Position numbers and translations under genes: made by a program
From: an uncultured Clostridia bacterium
Lineage (GTDB): Bacteria; Bacillota_A; Clostridia; Oscillospirales; Ruminococcaceae
Assembly (NCBI GenBank): GCA_947169455.1
Contig: CAMVPV010000044.1
Location: 1 to 8,250, forward strand
Direction: 5' to 3'
DNA length: 8,250 bases
Part shown: piece after piece, positions 1-5,891 of the stretch
Layout of the letters: each line of letters opens with the position of its first letter
Numbering within the stretch: position 1 is the stretch's first letter
The notes under the pieces: generated by a model
Databases searched by the model: none
What the model was told of the DNA's origin: nothing
Seen by the model: the letters and a program-made list of their open reading frames with translations, nothing else

Positions 1-97
1 AGATGTTGTCGTGCACGGGAATGATATATTCCGTATCATCTCCCGTGCAGCCGCACATCAGGATCACGATAAACAGCAGCGGCAGCAGTTTGTTCAT
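1..97 (-). CDS. N-terminal part of a probable lipoprotein (cut by window edge)
   Basis: Only the first 32 codons lie in the window. They read MNKLLPLLFIVILMCGC and then TGDDTEYIIPVHDNI: two positive or polar residues, a hydrophobic stretch of about 12 residues and a Cys at residue 17 preceded by Gly. This is the layout of a type II (lipoprotein) signal peptide, although Met at -3 and Cys at -2 make the lipobox non-standard. The ATG shares its A with the TGA stop of asnA (TGATG), so translation is probably coupled; no separate strong ribosome site is seen. By position it is the fourth gene of the Asn T-box operon. The mature protein cannot be assigned. The coding DNA contains a long imperfect inverted repeat (12-49). 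Confidence 0.6.
   Translation of the reverse strand, partial: MNKLLPLLFIVILMCGCTGDDTEYIIPVHDNI
12..49. repeat. Inverted repeat inside the lipoprotein start region
   Basis: Arms TGCACGGGA (12-20) plus ATGATA (21-26) pair with TATCAT (34-39) plus TCCCGTGCA (41-49), with one unpaired base at 40 and a 7-base loop. That gives 15 base pairs in 38 bases. No T-run follows on either strand, so it is not a standard terminator. It lies within codons about 17 to 29 of the lipoprotein gene. Confidence 0.6.
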
Positions 98-1107
98 CAC
101 AGCAGGATAATGCCGTTATCGGCACATTTCTGTACCATATCATCCGGCCAGATAGAGGACTGCACCTCGCCGATATGAGCCTTGTTCAGCAGGAGCATAC
201 AAAGCCTCGACTGACCGATGCCGCCGCCGATAGTCAGCGGGAGAGTTCCGTCCGCTATCATTTTATGGTAATCATACTTCATCCTGTCCTCTGCGCCGCG
301 CTCTGCGAGCTGCGTTTTCAGCGACTCCGCATTCACGCGGATACCCATAGAGGATATCTCCAGCTTGTCATCTATAACGTCATCCCAGAAGAGGATATCG
401 CCGTTCAGTGACCAGTCATCGTAATCGGGAGCGCGCCCGTCATGGATCTTTCCGCTGTTCAGCTTTCCGCCTATCCCCATGAGGAAGACCGTCTTGTGCT
501 CCCTGGTGATGAGGCGTTCGCGCTCGTTCGGCGACAGTTCGGGATACATATCTTCAAGCTCCTGCGTAGTGATAAAGAACGGCTCATCGCAGATATCACC
601 CGTGATCTGCGGGTTTCTCAGGCAGACCTTCCTCTTTGTGAATGCTATCGCCTTCACTATTGAGCAGACTGTCTCCTTAAGGAAGTTGAGGTTTCTCTGT
701 TCGGGGGTGATGACCTTTTCCCAGTCCCACTGATCGACATATATGGAATGTACGTTGTCGGTATCATCATCGCGGCGGATAGCGCTCATGTCGGTGTATA
801 TCCCCTCGCCCGCCTTGTATCCGTAGCGGTACAGCGCCATTCTCTTCCATTTTGCGAGCGACTGCACTACCTCGCCCTCACCGTCGATCTCCTTGATGGT
901 AAAATCGACCTTGCGTTCAACACCGTTCAGGTCATCGTTGATACCGCTCCCCTTGCGCACGATGAGCGGTGCAGAAACGCGGTCAAGCGTCAGTGCGAAC
1001 GAAAGCGCCTGCTGGAATACGTCCTTGATATACTTTATCGCGTGCTGTGTTTCTCTCAGTGTGAGTGCAGGTCTGTAACCCTCGGGAATATATAATCCTT
1101 TCGACAT
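97..1107 (-). CDS. asnA: Aspartate-ammonia ligase (asparagine synthetase A)
   Basis: This enzyme makes asparagine from aspartate, ammonia and ATP in the cytoplasm, giving AMP and pyrophosphate. The 336-residue product has the usual AsnA length (about 330) and recognisable blocks: YIPEGYRPALTLRETQ (residues 6-21), KWKRMAL (87-93), GIYTDMSAIRRDD (102-114), HDGRAPDYDDW (222-232) and GGGIGQSRLCMLLL (294-307), the last being the class II synthetase-like motif 3. The start is set at MSKGLYIP because AAAGGA lies at a good distance before that ATG; an upstream in-frame ATG at 1131 overlaps the stop of the preceding gene and is less likely. The gene lies 23 bases after the GNAT gene and overlaps the next gene by one base. 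Being downstream of an Asn-specific T-box, it should be induced when tRNA-Asn is uncharged. Family assignment is firm. Confidence 0.96.
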   Translation of the reverse strand: MSKGLYIPEGYRPALTLRETQHAIKYIKDVFQQALSFALTLDRVSAPLIVRKGSGINDDLNGVERKVDFTIKEIDGEGEVVQSLAKWKRMALYRYGYKAGEGIYTDMSAIRRDDDTDNVHSIYVDQWDWEKVITPEQRNLNFLKETVCSIVKAIAFTKRKVCLRNPQITGDICDEPFFITTQELEDMYPELSPNERERLITREHKTVFLMGIGGKLNSGKIHDGRAPDYDDWSLNGDILFWDDVIDDKLEISSMGIRVNAESLKTQLAERGAEDRMKYDYHKMIADGTLPLTIGGGIGQSRLCMLLLNKAHIGEVQSSIWPDDMVQKCADNGIILL

Positions 1108-1130
1108 AATTATCAATCCTTTCGTGATCA

Positions 1131-1571
1131 TTATCCGATGTCCTCGCTGAGTATCTGCGAAACGGTGCGGAAACCGTATTTTTCGTAAAACGCTTTTGCG
1201 TCGTTGCCGTCAACGACCTTTATCTCTATCCCGGCAGCGCCGTCATTTTTAAGAGTATCGACTGCCCAGTCCATAAGCTGCCCGCCGTATCCGCTCCCGC
1301 GGTATTCTTTCAGCACGATAAGGTAATCTACGCTGCCCTGTGTGCCGGAAAGGTCAGTCTTGCAAAAGCCCGCTACTCTGTCATTATCTTCAATGACAGC
1401 TATCTTTGAGCTTCCGTCTGCCAAAGCCTTTTCAAATGCAGCCAGCGTCTCCGAAAATGGCTTTTTCGGAAAGCAGCCGCTGAAATTCACCGAGACCTCG
1501 TTGTGATGCTCGGCAAGCGCTTTCAGGCATTCTTCAAGCCTGTAAACTTCATCGTGAGCTATCTGTCTCAT
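1131..1571 (-). CDS. GNAT-family N-acetyltransferase
   Basis: This 146-residue protein has a single GNAT fold, expected to move an acetyl group from acetyl-CoA to an amine of unknown identity. Visible marks are the acetyl-CoA pyrophosphate loop RGSGYGG (residues 91-97, matching Q/R-x-x-G-x-G/A) after the beta-strand VDYLIVLKEY, and the C-terminal GNDAKAFYEKYGF block (122-134) typical of the family. It starts 6 bases after asnS; AGGTAAGAG overlapping the asnS stop is the likely ribosome site. It is followed closely by asnA, so it is transcribed with both Asn genes. Why an acetyltransferase sits between asnS and asnA is not clear; acting on an amino acid or a toxic Asn/Asp analogue is only a guess from context. 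The substrate cannot be read from the sequence. Confidence 0.88.
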   Translation of the reverse strand: MRQIAHDEVYRLEECLKALAEHHNEVSVNFSGCFPKKPFSETLAAFEKALADGSSKIAVIEDNDRVAGFCKTDLSGTQGSVDYLIVLKEYRGSGYGGQLMDWAVDTLKNDGAAGIEIKVVDGNDAKAFYEKYGFRTVSQILSEDIG

Positions 1572-1577
1572 GCTCTC

Positions 1578-2951
1578 TTACCTGATGCTGCCGACCGTTC
1601 TCGGGAACATGATGACATCGCGGATATTTGCCATACCGGTGGTGTACATGATAAGTCTCTCGAAGCCGAGACCAAATCCGCCGTGAGGAACTGTGCCGTA
1701 TTTTCTCAGATCGATGTAATCGGAGTAGAGGTCGAGGTTCATCCCTCTCTCGTTCATTGCAGCGAGCAGCTTTTCATGATCGTACTCGCGCTCACTTCCG
1801 CCGATTATCTCACCGACGCCCGGAACGAGCAGATCGACTGCCGCAACGGTCTTTCCGTCGGGGTTCTGCTTCATATAGAACGACTTTATCTCCTTTGGAT
1901 AGTCGGTAACGAATACTGCCTTCTTGAACACCTTCTCGGCGATATATCTTTCATGCTCGGTCTGGAGGTCGCAGCCCCATTCTACCGGATATACGAATTT
2001 CTCGCCCGATTCTTTCAGCAGGCGGATAGCCTCTGTATAGGTCACCCGTGCGAAATCATGCGAAATGAGTTCTTCAAGGCGGGCTTTCAGTCCCTTCTCG
2101 AAATGCGCATCAAAGAAATCCATCTCGTCGGGGCACTTTTCAAGCAGATCTCCGATAACGAATTTGAGCATATCCTCCGCAAGCTCGATAACATCGTCAA
2201 GCTCCATGAATGCTGCCTCCGGCTCGATATGCCAGAATTCTGCAAGGTGCTTGGGAGTGTTGGAATTCTCCGCACGGAAGCTGGGGCCGAAGGTGTATAT
2301 CTTTCCGTAGGCGGTAGCGCCCATTTCACCTTCAAGCTGACCGGAAACGGAAAGTCCCGCACGCTTGCCGAAGAAATCATTTGCGTAGTATTCCTCCTCC
2401 GACTTGTAATCCTTGCTGTAGCCTATGGTCGTCACCTGGAACATCTCACCTGCGCCCTCACAGTCGCTGCCCGTGATGAGGGGTGTGTTGAGGTAGATGA
2501 AGTTGTGGCTGCGGAAATATGTGTGAAGTGCCTGTGCAAGCACCGAACGAACTCTGAACACTGCATTGAAGGTGTTCGTCCTGCCGCGGAGGTGCGGCAT
2601 CGAACGCAGAAATTCAAGCGAATGACCCTTTTTCTGGAGGGGGTAATCGGTGGGGCAGTCACCTATTATCACGATATCTGCGGGAACGGTGTTCAGCTCG
2701 ACTGTGCCGCCTCTGCCCTCAACGACCTTGCCCTTAACCTTTACGGAGGTACCAACGCGGGGCTCCTTGAAATCGCCCTCGCCCTTTTCAACTACCGCCT
2801 GGATATTTTTCAGCGAGGTGCCGTCGTTCACCTCAACGAAGGCAACGCTTTTGGAATTGCGCGAGGTGCGCACCCAGCCGCATACCGTTACCTCGCTGCC
2901 AACGAAAGAAGCAGCGTCCGTAAGAATGTCCTTGATGTCCGTGTGTTTCAT
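1578..2951 (-). CDS. asnS: Asparaginyl-tRNA synthetase
   Basis: This class IIb synthetase charges tRNA-Asn with asparagine using ATP. The 457-residue product shows an N-terminal OB-fold anticodon-binding domain (about residues 18-100, VTVCGWVRTSRNSKSVAFVEVNDG) and a catalytic core: motif 1 region FIYLNTPLITGSDCEGAGEMF (151-171), motif 2 FGPSFRAENSNTPKHLAEFW (221-240) and motif 3 GGFGLGFERLIMYTTGMANIRD (424-445). HLAEFWHIEPE is typical of AsnRS rather than AspRS. The start is placed at MKHTDIKD since GAAAGGA is about 10 bases before it; the in-frame ATG at 2960 lies only two bases after the AAAGG of that site. It is first gene of the operon, preceded by a T-box leader with an Asn specifier codon, which independently supports the amino-acid specificity. 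Confidence 0.97.
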   Translation of the reverse strand: MKHTDIKDILTDAASFVGSEVTVCGWVRTSRNSKSVAFVEVNDGTSLKNIQAVVEKGEGDFKEPRVGTSVKVKGKVVEGRGGTVELNTVPADIVIIGDCPTDYPLQKKGHSLEFLRSMPHLRGRTNTFNAVFRVRSVLAQALHTYFRSHNFIYLNTPLITGSDCEGAGEMFQVTTIGYSKDYKSEEEYYANDFFGKRAGLSVSGQLEGEMGATAYGKIYTFGPSFRAENSNTPKHLAEFWHIEPEAAFMELDDVIELAEDMLKFVIGDLLEKCPDEMDFFDAHFEKGLKARLEELISHDFARVTYTEAIRLLKESGEKFVYPVEWGCDLQTEHERYIAEKVFKKAVFVTDYPKEIKSFYMKQNPDGKTVAAVDLLVPGVGEIIGGSEREYDHEKLLAAMNERGMNLDLYSDYIDLRKYGTVPHGGFGLGFERLIMYTTGMANIRDVIMFPRTVGSIR

Positions 2952-2969
2952 GATGATCATTTCCTTTCA

Positions 2970-3266
2970 AATAAAATAAAAAACTCCCGTCCTGAACAAC
3001 AGGACGGGAGCATAATTCCTTATACTGCCGTGGTACCACCTGAATTACCGCTTTGACATATACGAAAAGCAGTCACTTTTGCCCGCTGTAACGTGCAGGA
3101 AACGGCTCTCCTACTTGCCTGCGGATCATCTCTGCTTTCCGGCGGCTTTGGGTTCGCTGCTCGGGAGTGTTATTCACACAGATCCTGCTGCACGGCTCAC
3201 ACCTTCTCCGTGCTCTCTGGAAGTGGTCTTCTGCGCTACTTCTCTCCGTCATTGCATTTTCTTATT
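2970..3266 (-). promoter_or_regulatory. Asn-specific T-box leader
   Basis: This untranslated leader senses uncharged tRNA-Asn. On the minus strand the distal Stem I arm GCACGG/CCGTGC (3208-3213 with 3190-3195) encloses AGAAGGTGTGAG, preceded by AGAGAG. The specifier loop reads GTGTGAATAACACTCCCGAG, in which AAC (3171-3169) follows GAAT and precedes A, as expected for an Asn codon. An AGTA element (3240-3237) is on the opposite side of Stem I. The T-box core is AGGTGGTACCACGG (3041-3028). An antiterminator can form from CAGG (3042-3039) and ACGG (3031-3028) with CCGT and CCTG (2991-2987 region), which are also the 5' arm of the terminator, so the two structures exclude each other. The UGGU bulge would meet the G discriminator usual for tRNA-Asn by a wobble pair. 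Confidence 0.93.
2971..3010 (-). terminator. T-box intrinsic terminator before asnS
   Basis: On the minus strand CTCCCGTCCTG (3010-3000) pairs perfectly with CAGGACGGGAG (2994-2984) around the five-base loop TTGTT, followed by TTTTTTATTTTAT. The 11-bp stem shares CCGTCCTG with the antiterminator, which is the regulatory switch. Confidence 0.95.
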
Positions 3267-3272
3267 GCACTT

Positions 3273-3301
3273 ATTCTATCACCATTATTCCGATTTGTCA
3301 A
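3273..3301 (-). promoter_or_regulatory. Sigma-A promoter of the asnS operon
   Basis: TTGACA (3301-3296) is a perfect -35 box, separated by 17 bases from TAGAAT (3278-3273). Transcription should start near 3266, at the beginning of the T-box leader. It lies just after the SIMPL gene stop codon. Confidence 0.93.
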
Positions 3302-3322
3302 GTGCTTTTTCAAAAAAAATTT
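3302..3322 (-). promoter_or_regulatory. Candidate UP element for the asnS promoter
   Basis: Immediately upstream of the -35 box the minus strand reads AAATTTTTTTTGAAAAAGC and then AC. It fits the known UP-element pattern of AAA, a T-rich block, then A-run just before -35, which binds the C-terminal domain of RNA polymerase alpha. It overlaps the last base of the SIMPL stop codon. Confidence 0.55.
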
Positions 3323-3969
3323 CAGCCTATCTCCCATGTGACAGTTACGTTATCGGAAAGCTCGATATCATCGGGCTCGATATCCGGAGCTGCCATATCC
3401 TCGCCTAAGCACATCGGAGCGGCACAGACAACAGAACGGGAAATATCTATATCTATTTTGCCCCACGAATAATCAATAGACTGTATGTCCTTCAGCGGAA
3501 CGCCCGCTGCTTTTGTGAGGACTTCCGCTTTCTCCCTTGCGTCCGACACGGCTTTTCCGAGCAGCTTGTTCTTCACAGCTTCGGGGTCTTTCACGGTATA
3601 GTCTATCGAAAGATCGGGATGTACATCACTGTCTGACAGTGCAGAAAGTGTTTTTCCGAGAAGCGTGTTATCGGGATCGAATTCCAGCTTCATAATATGA
3701 GAATACTTATACCCGATCAGTCTGTTTTTATAGACGCCCTTTTCCTTATAGCTTTCAAATTCGGGACGGATATCGAACCTCAGCGTTTTAAGGTCTGTGC
3801 GTGCAAATCCGAGCTTTTCAACGATCTTCTTCAGATTTTCGGTATCCGCCGCAGAATGTACCGCCGTTTCGGAATATTCGGGGAATACTCCTTCAAGCCC
3901 GATCGTAATGCGGGTGGTGTCGGGGCGGAGCCTGATGTTTCCTTTTCCTGTAATGCGTATGGTTTTCAT
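3322..3969 (-). CDS. SIMPL (DUF541) domain protein, cytoplasmic form
   Basis: The 215-residue product begins MKTIRITGKGNIRLRPDTTR and has the layout of the SIMPL/YggE/BP26 family: an N-terminal strand with the G-x-G and PD motifs, YKYSHIMKLEF (residues 88-97) and the helix DAREKAEVLTKAAGVPL (143-159) followed by an IDYSW block (165-169). The family forms oligomers and is linked to stress or membrane functions, without an agreed biochemical activity. Unlike many members, this one has no signal peptide, so it should stay in the cytoplasm. The start is set at MKTIR since GGGAG lies about 10 bases upstream; an ATG at 3978 directly abuts that ribosome site. No terminator follows, and reading into the T-box leader of asnS is possible. 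Confidence 0.8.
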   Translation of the reverse strand: MKTIRITGKGNIRLRPDTTRITIGLEGVFPEYSETAVHSAADTENLKKIVEKLGFARTDLKTLRFDIRPEFESYKEKGVYKNRLIGYKYSHIMKLEFDPDNTLLGKTLSALSDSDVHPDLSIDYTVKDPEAVKNKLLGKAVSDAREKAEVLTKAAGVPLKDIQSIDYSWGKIDIDISRSVVCAAPMCLGEDMAAPDIEPDDIELSDNVTVTWEIG

Positions 3970-4000
3970 AAAGATCATCTCCCTGATATTTTATATTTCC

Positions 4001-4006
4001 ATTATA
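4001..4006 (-). promoter_or_regulatory. Possible -10 box for the SIMPL gene
   Basis: A perfect TATAAT on the minus strand lies about 30 bases before the SIMPL start codon, but no -35-like hexamer is found 16-18 bases upstream. It could be a weak or activator-dependent promoter, or chance in AT-rich DNA. Confidence 0.35.
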
Positions 4007-4019
4007 ATCCTTATCACGG

Positions 4020-4048
4020 AAAAGAGGTCGCCCGGCAGGCGACATCTC
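4020..4048 (-). terminator. Weak second hairpin after the small-protein gene
   Basis: Minus strand GAG-AT-GTCGCC (4048-4038 side) pairs with GGCGAC-CTC (4032-4024) with a two-base bulge and a five-base loop, followed by TTTT. It lies just downstream of the main terminator and may be a back-up terminator that shields the SIMPL gene. The T-run is short. Confidence 0.4.
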
Positions 4049-4055
4049 ATACAGC

Positions 4056-4086
4056 AAAAAACCGCACCGAAAAAAATCGGTGCGGT
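4056..4086 (-). terminator. Intrinsic terminator of the STAS/small-protein unit
   Basis: Minus strand ACCGCACCGA (4086-4077) pairs perfectly with TCGGTGCGGT (4070-4061), a 10-bp GC-rich stem around a six-T loop, followed by TTTTTT. It begins about 15 bases after the stop codon of the small-protein gene. Confidence 0.93.
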
Positions 4087-4100
4087 CTGTTACCGTCAGA

Positions 4101-4325
4101 TCAGTCCTTGATGTTCTTGAGTACTTCCTCGGCGGAGGGCTCAAAGCCGTTCTTCTCCCACTCATCCGCTATCGCTTCGAGCTGATGGAGCGAAAGGTTC
4201 TTGCCAAGCTTCTTGGCAGCTTCCTTCAGTTCGCCGAATTTCTGCATTTCAAGGCATCCCTCGTTGTCGTTTCCTCCCGATACATTTTCAAGGTCGTCAA
4301 GATCGAGCATAACACTGTTTGCCAT
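4101..4325 (-). CDS. Small protein with double-glycine-type leader (putative exported peptide)
   Basis: I do not recognise the mature part of this 74-residue protein. The N-terminus MANSVMLDLDDLENVSGG (residues 1-18) fits the double-glycine leader pattern (hydrophobic, acidic, acidic, Leu, x, x, Val/Ile, small, Gly-Gly) that is cut by C39 peptidases of ABC exporters. The remaining 56 residues start NDNEGC, carry one Cys, no Arg and more Asp/Glu (13) than Lys (8), and contain likely helices around FGELKEAAKKLGKN and LHQLEAIADEWEKNGF. It is not rich in Ser/Thr/Cys, so a lanthipeptide is unlikely. AGGAGG sits seven bases before the ATG. The gene follows the STAS gene by 39 bases and precedes a terminator, so the two are co-transcribed. 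No exporter is in the window. A cytoplasmic regulator that only resembles such a leader is the alternative. Confidence 0.72.
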   Translation of the reverse strand: MANSVMLDLDDLENVSGGNDNEGCLEMQKFGELKEAAKKLGKNLSLHQLEAIADEWEKNGFEPSAEEVLKNIKD

Positions 4326-4364
4326 AATATCTCCTCCTGTTTATTCCTTTTTTATTTATGTAGA

Positions 4365-4664
4365 TCATTCAAAATGAAAAACATCCACAAATCCTGTTAC
4401 CTCGAATATCTCCATAAGTATATCATTCGAGTTCCTTATCGTCATGACACCGCCGTTCTTTGTTATCTTCTTGTTTGAATTGAGAAGTATGCGCAGCCCC
4501 GCCGATGATATATAGTCCAGGTCTGCCATATCGAAAACAAGCTCGGAGCAGCCGTCAAACGCCCCTTCAAGCTCTGCTACAAGCTGTGGTGAGGTCGTCG
4601 TATCAAGTCTGCCCGAAAGCCGTATAGTGAGCGATGTTCCGTTCTGCACCTTGCTGACAGTCAT
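4365..4664 (-). CDS. STAS-domain protein, anti-sigma factor antagonist type (copy A)
   Basis: This 99-residue protein is a single STAS domain of the SpoIIAA/RsbV kind. Such proteins bind an anti-sigma kinase or a related switch partner, and are inactivated by phosphorylation of a Ser on the loop before helix 2. Seen here are the N-terminal strands SLTIRLSGRLDTTTSPQL (residues 11-28), the core strand ELVFDMADLDYISSAGLR (41-58) with adjacent Ser53 and Ser54 as phosphorylation candidates, and the C-terminal IRN and EVTGFVDVFHFE blocks. About half its residues match the second STAS protein (5549-5860) encoded on the other strand. AAGGAGG is well placed before ATG. It heads a two-gene unit with the small leader-bearing protein. 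The partner and output are unknown; a sigma factor target is only one possibility. Confidence 0.92.
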   Translation of the reverse strand: MTVSKVQNGTSLTIRLSGRLDTTTSPQLVAELEGAFDGCSELVFDMADLDYISSAGLRILLNSNKKITKNGGVMTIRNSNDILMEIFEVTGFVDVFHFE

Positions 4665-4717
4665 TGCTCTGCCTCCTTATTTATTTTTGATCTGACTTTT
4701 TTTGTTGATGTATGTAT

Positions 4718-4746
4718 ATTATACTATATCCTTTCCCGAAAATCAA
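4718..4746 (-). promoter_or_regulatory. Promoter of the STAS/small-protein unit
   Basis: On the minus strand TTGATT (4746-4741) is followed by 17 bases and TATAAT (4723-4718), predicting a start near 4711 and a short A-rich leader of about 47 bases before the STAS gene. Confidence 0.85.
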
Positions 4747-4841
4747 TGATATTCTCTTTGTTTGCTTGTTGTAATATAACGAAATTATCCGCCGTGTTTT
4801 GTTGCAAATAAACAAATTTTAATTTTTTACAGCTTTTGTTA

Positions 4842-4870
4842 ATGACATTTCTATCATTTCGTGTTATAAT
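4842..4870 (+). promoter_or_regulatory. Promoter of the ATPase-like/STAS unit
   Basis: ATGACA (4842-4847), 17 bases, then TATAAT (4865-4870), with TG one base upstream of the -10 (extended -10 form TGTTATAAT). Transcription should start near 4877. It diverges from the promoter at 4718-4746; the roughly 95 bases between the two are AT-rich with no open frame and room for a shared regulator. Confidence 0.85.
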
Positions 4871-4930
4871 CATAGTGTGTATTGATATGCACCCGCTCAA
4901 ATTTATACGGAAGTACAGGTGATAATTTAT

Positions 4931-5536
4931 ATGAAAACAGATGTTTACAGATTCAGCAAGGACAATTTCGATATCCGTGCCGTTTCTTCGGTCGTTTCAA
5001 AGATAGCGGAATACAATAAGCTCGGCAAAAAACAGGAGATGCGCCTGGCACTTCTCTCCGAAGAACTTGCGGAGATGATACCCAATCTCCTTAAGTACGG
5101 AAACGGAGAATTCTACATTGAAAACGACGGCAATAACTACAGCATAAAGATAAAGGTGAACGCGAGCGATATGCTCGACTGGGAACAGCGCGACAAGATC
5201 ATCTCTGTATCAAGCTCCGGCAAGAACGCAGCCGCTGTCGGCATACTCAACAAGATCCGCGTTGCCGCAGAAACTATGCTCGCCGATTACAGCGTGACCG
5301 AGAACATGGTCAATATGTCACCCGATTATTCCAATAATTTCTATAATATGGGCATGGACATCAACCCTATCAGCCACGCCCAGCTGTGGACACTCGATAA
5401 ATACAAGATCGAAGCCAGGAGTGACGAAAAGGCGTGGGATGAGCTTGAAAAATCCGTTATCGCCAACCTCGCGGACGACGTGACTGTCGGCATCATCAAG
5501 GGCAGCGTCGAAATAACCGTAAAGAAAGCACTGTAA
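4931..5536 (+). CDS. RsbW/GHKL ATPase-like protein, degenerate (putative STAS partner)
   Basis: The 201-residue product looks like a diverged histidine-kinase-type ATPase domain of the anti-sigma (RsbW/SpoIIAB) type. The helix MRLALLSEELAEMIPNLLKYG (residues 37-57) resembles the N-box, where Glu and Asn normally hold Mg-ATP, followed by the strand pair GEFYIENDGNNYSIKIKV. The usual D-x-G-x-G box is not seen; instead there is ISVSSSGKNAAAVGILNKIR (91-110). A further block DELEKSVIANLADDVTVGI (170-188) precedes a C-terminal strand. From memory, similar proteins in Clostridia are encoded beside STAS genes, which fits the STAS gene 12 bases downstream. ATG at 4931 is chosen because AGGTGA lies eight bases upstream; GTG at 4919 lies inside that site. 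Whether it binds ATP, phosphorylates its STAS partner or only holds it is open. Confidence 0.72.
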   Translation: MKTDVYRFSKDNFDIRAVSSVVSKIAEYNKLGKKQEMRLALLSEELAEMIPNLLKYGNGEFYIENDGNNYSIKIKVNASDMLDWEQRDKIISVSSSGKNAAAVGILNKIRVAAETMLADYSVTENMVNMSPDYSNNFYNMGMDINPISHAQLWTLDKYKIEARSDEKAWDELEKSVIANLADDVTVGIIKGSVEITVKKAL

Positions 5537-5548
5537 AGGGGTATCTTA

Positions 5549-5860
5549 ATGACTATCGAAAAAATCACCGAAGGTACAAGACTTATCTTTTCCCTCTCCG
5601 GCAGACTTGATACGGGCAGCGCACCCGAGCTTGAAGAAGCTGTAAAGGAACTGCCTCATGACCTGACCGAACTCATATTCGATACCTCGGCACTTGAATA
5701 CATATCCTCCGCAGGACTGCGTGTCCTTCTCTCCGCCCATAAATTCATGGAAAGCAGGGGAAAAATGGTGATAAGGAATGCAGGCCCCGCACTGATGGAC
5801 GTTTTCGACATCACCGGATTCATCGATATCTTCAATTTTGAAACGATCCGCCATTCCTGA
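5549..5860 (+). CDS. STAS-domain protein, anti-sigma factor antagonist type (copy B)
   Basis: This 103-residue single STAS domain parallels copy A: RLIFSLSGRLDTGSAPEL (residues 11-28), core strand ELIFDTSALEYISSAGLR (41-58) with Ser53/Ser54 as candidate phosphorylation sites, and the ending IRN-x5-LMDVFDITGFIDIFNFE, plus a short tail TIRHS that copy A lacks. The gene begins 12 bases after the ATPase-like gene, with AAAGGGG as ribosome site, so the two are co-translated as an expected switch pair. It is the last gene before a bidirectional terminator. By analogy with SpoIIAA/SpoIIAB and RsbV/RsbW it should bind the preceding protein, but no sigma factor or PP2C phosphatase gene is in the window, so the downstream target is unknown. 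Confidence 0.93.
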   Translation: MTIEKITEGTRLIFSLSGRLDTGSAPELEEAVKELPHDLTELIFDTSALEYISSAGLRVLLSAHKFMESRGKMVIRNAGPALMDVFDITGFIDIFNFETIRHS

Positions 5861-5891
5861 TGATCACTGCGGATATGCCGTAACATAAAAT

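Noticed and set aside
1503..3056. A 517-codon open frame on the plus strand opposite asnS
   Set aside because: It lies antisense to asnS and the T-box leader, shows no family resemblance and has no ribosome site; the minus-strand frame is unmistakably AsnRS. It is a shadow frame.
3302..3322. A-rich and T-rich tract as a terminator for the SIMPL gene
   Set aside because: No stable GC-containing hairpin precedes the T-run on the minus strand; a UP element for the asnS promoter explains the tract better.
4080..4478. Plus-strand open frame of 132 codons across the STAS/small-protein unit
   Set aside because: It runs through a terminator hairpin, two ribosome sites and two well-supported minus-strand genes, and its product is not recognisable.
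4747..4841. Possible small RNA or small gene between the divergent STAS promoters
   Set aside because: No open frame with ribosome site, no terminator and only weak inverted pairs such as TTTGTT/AACAAA were seen.
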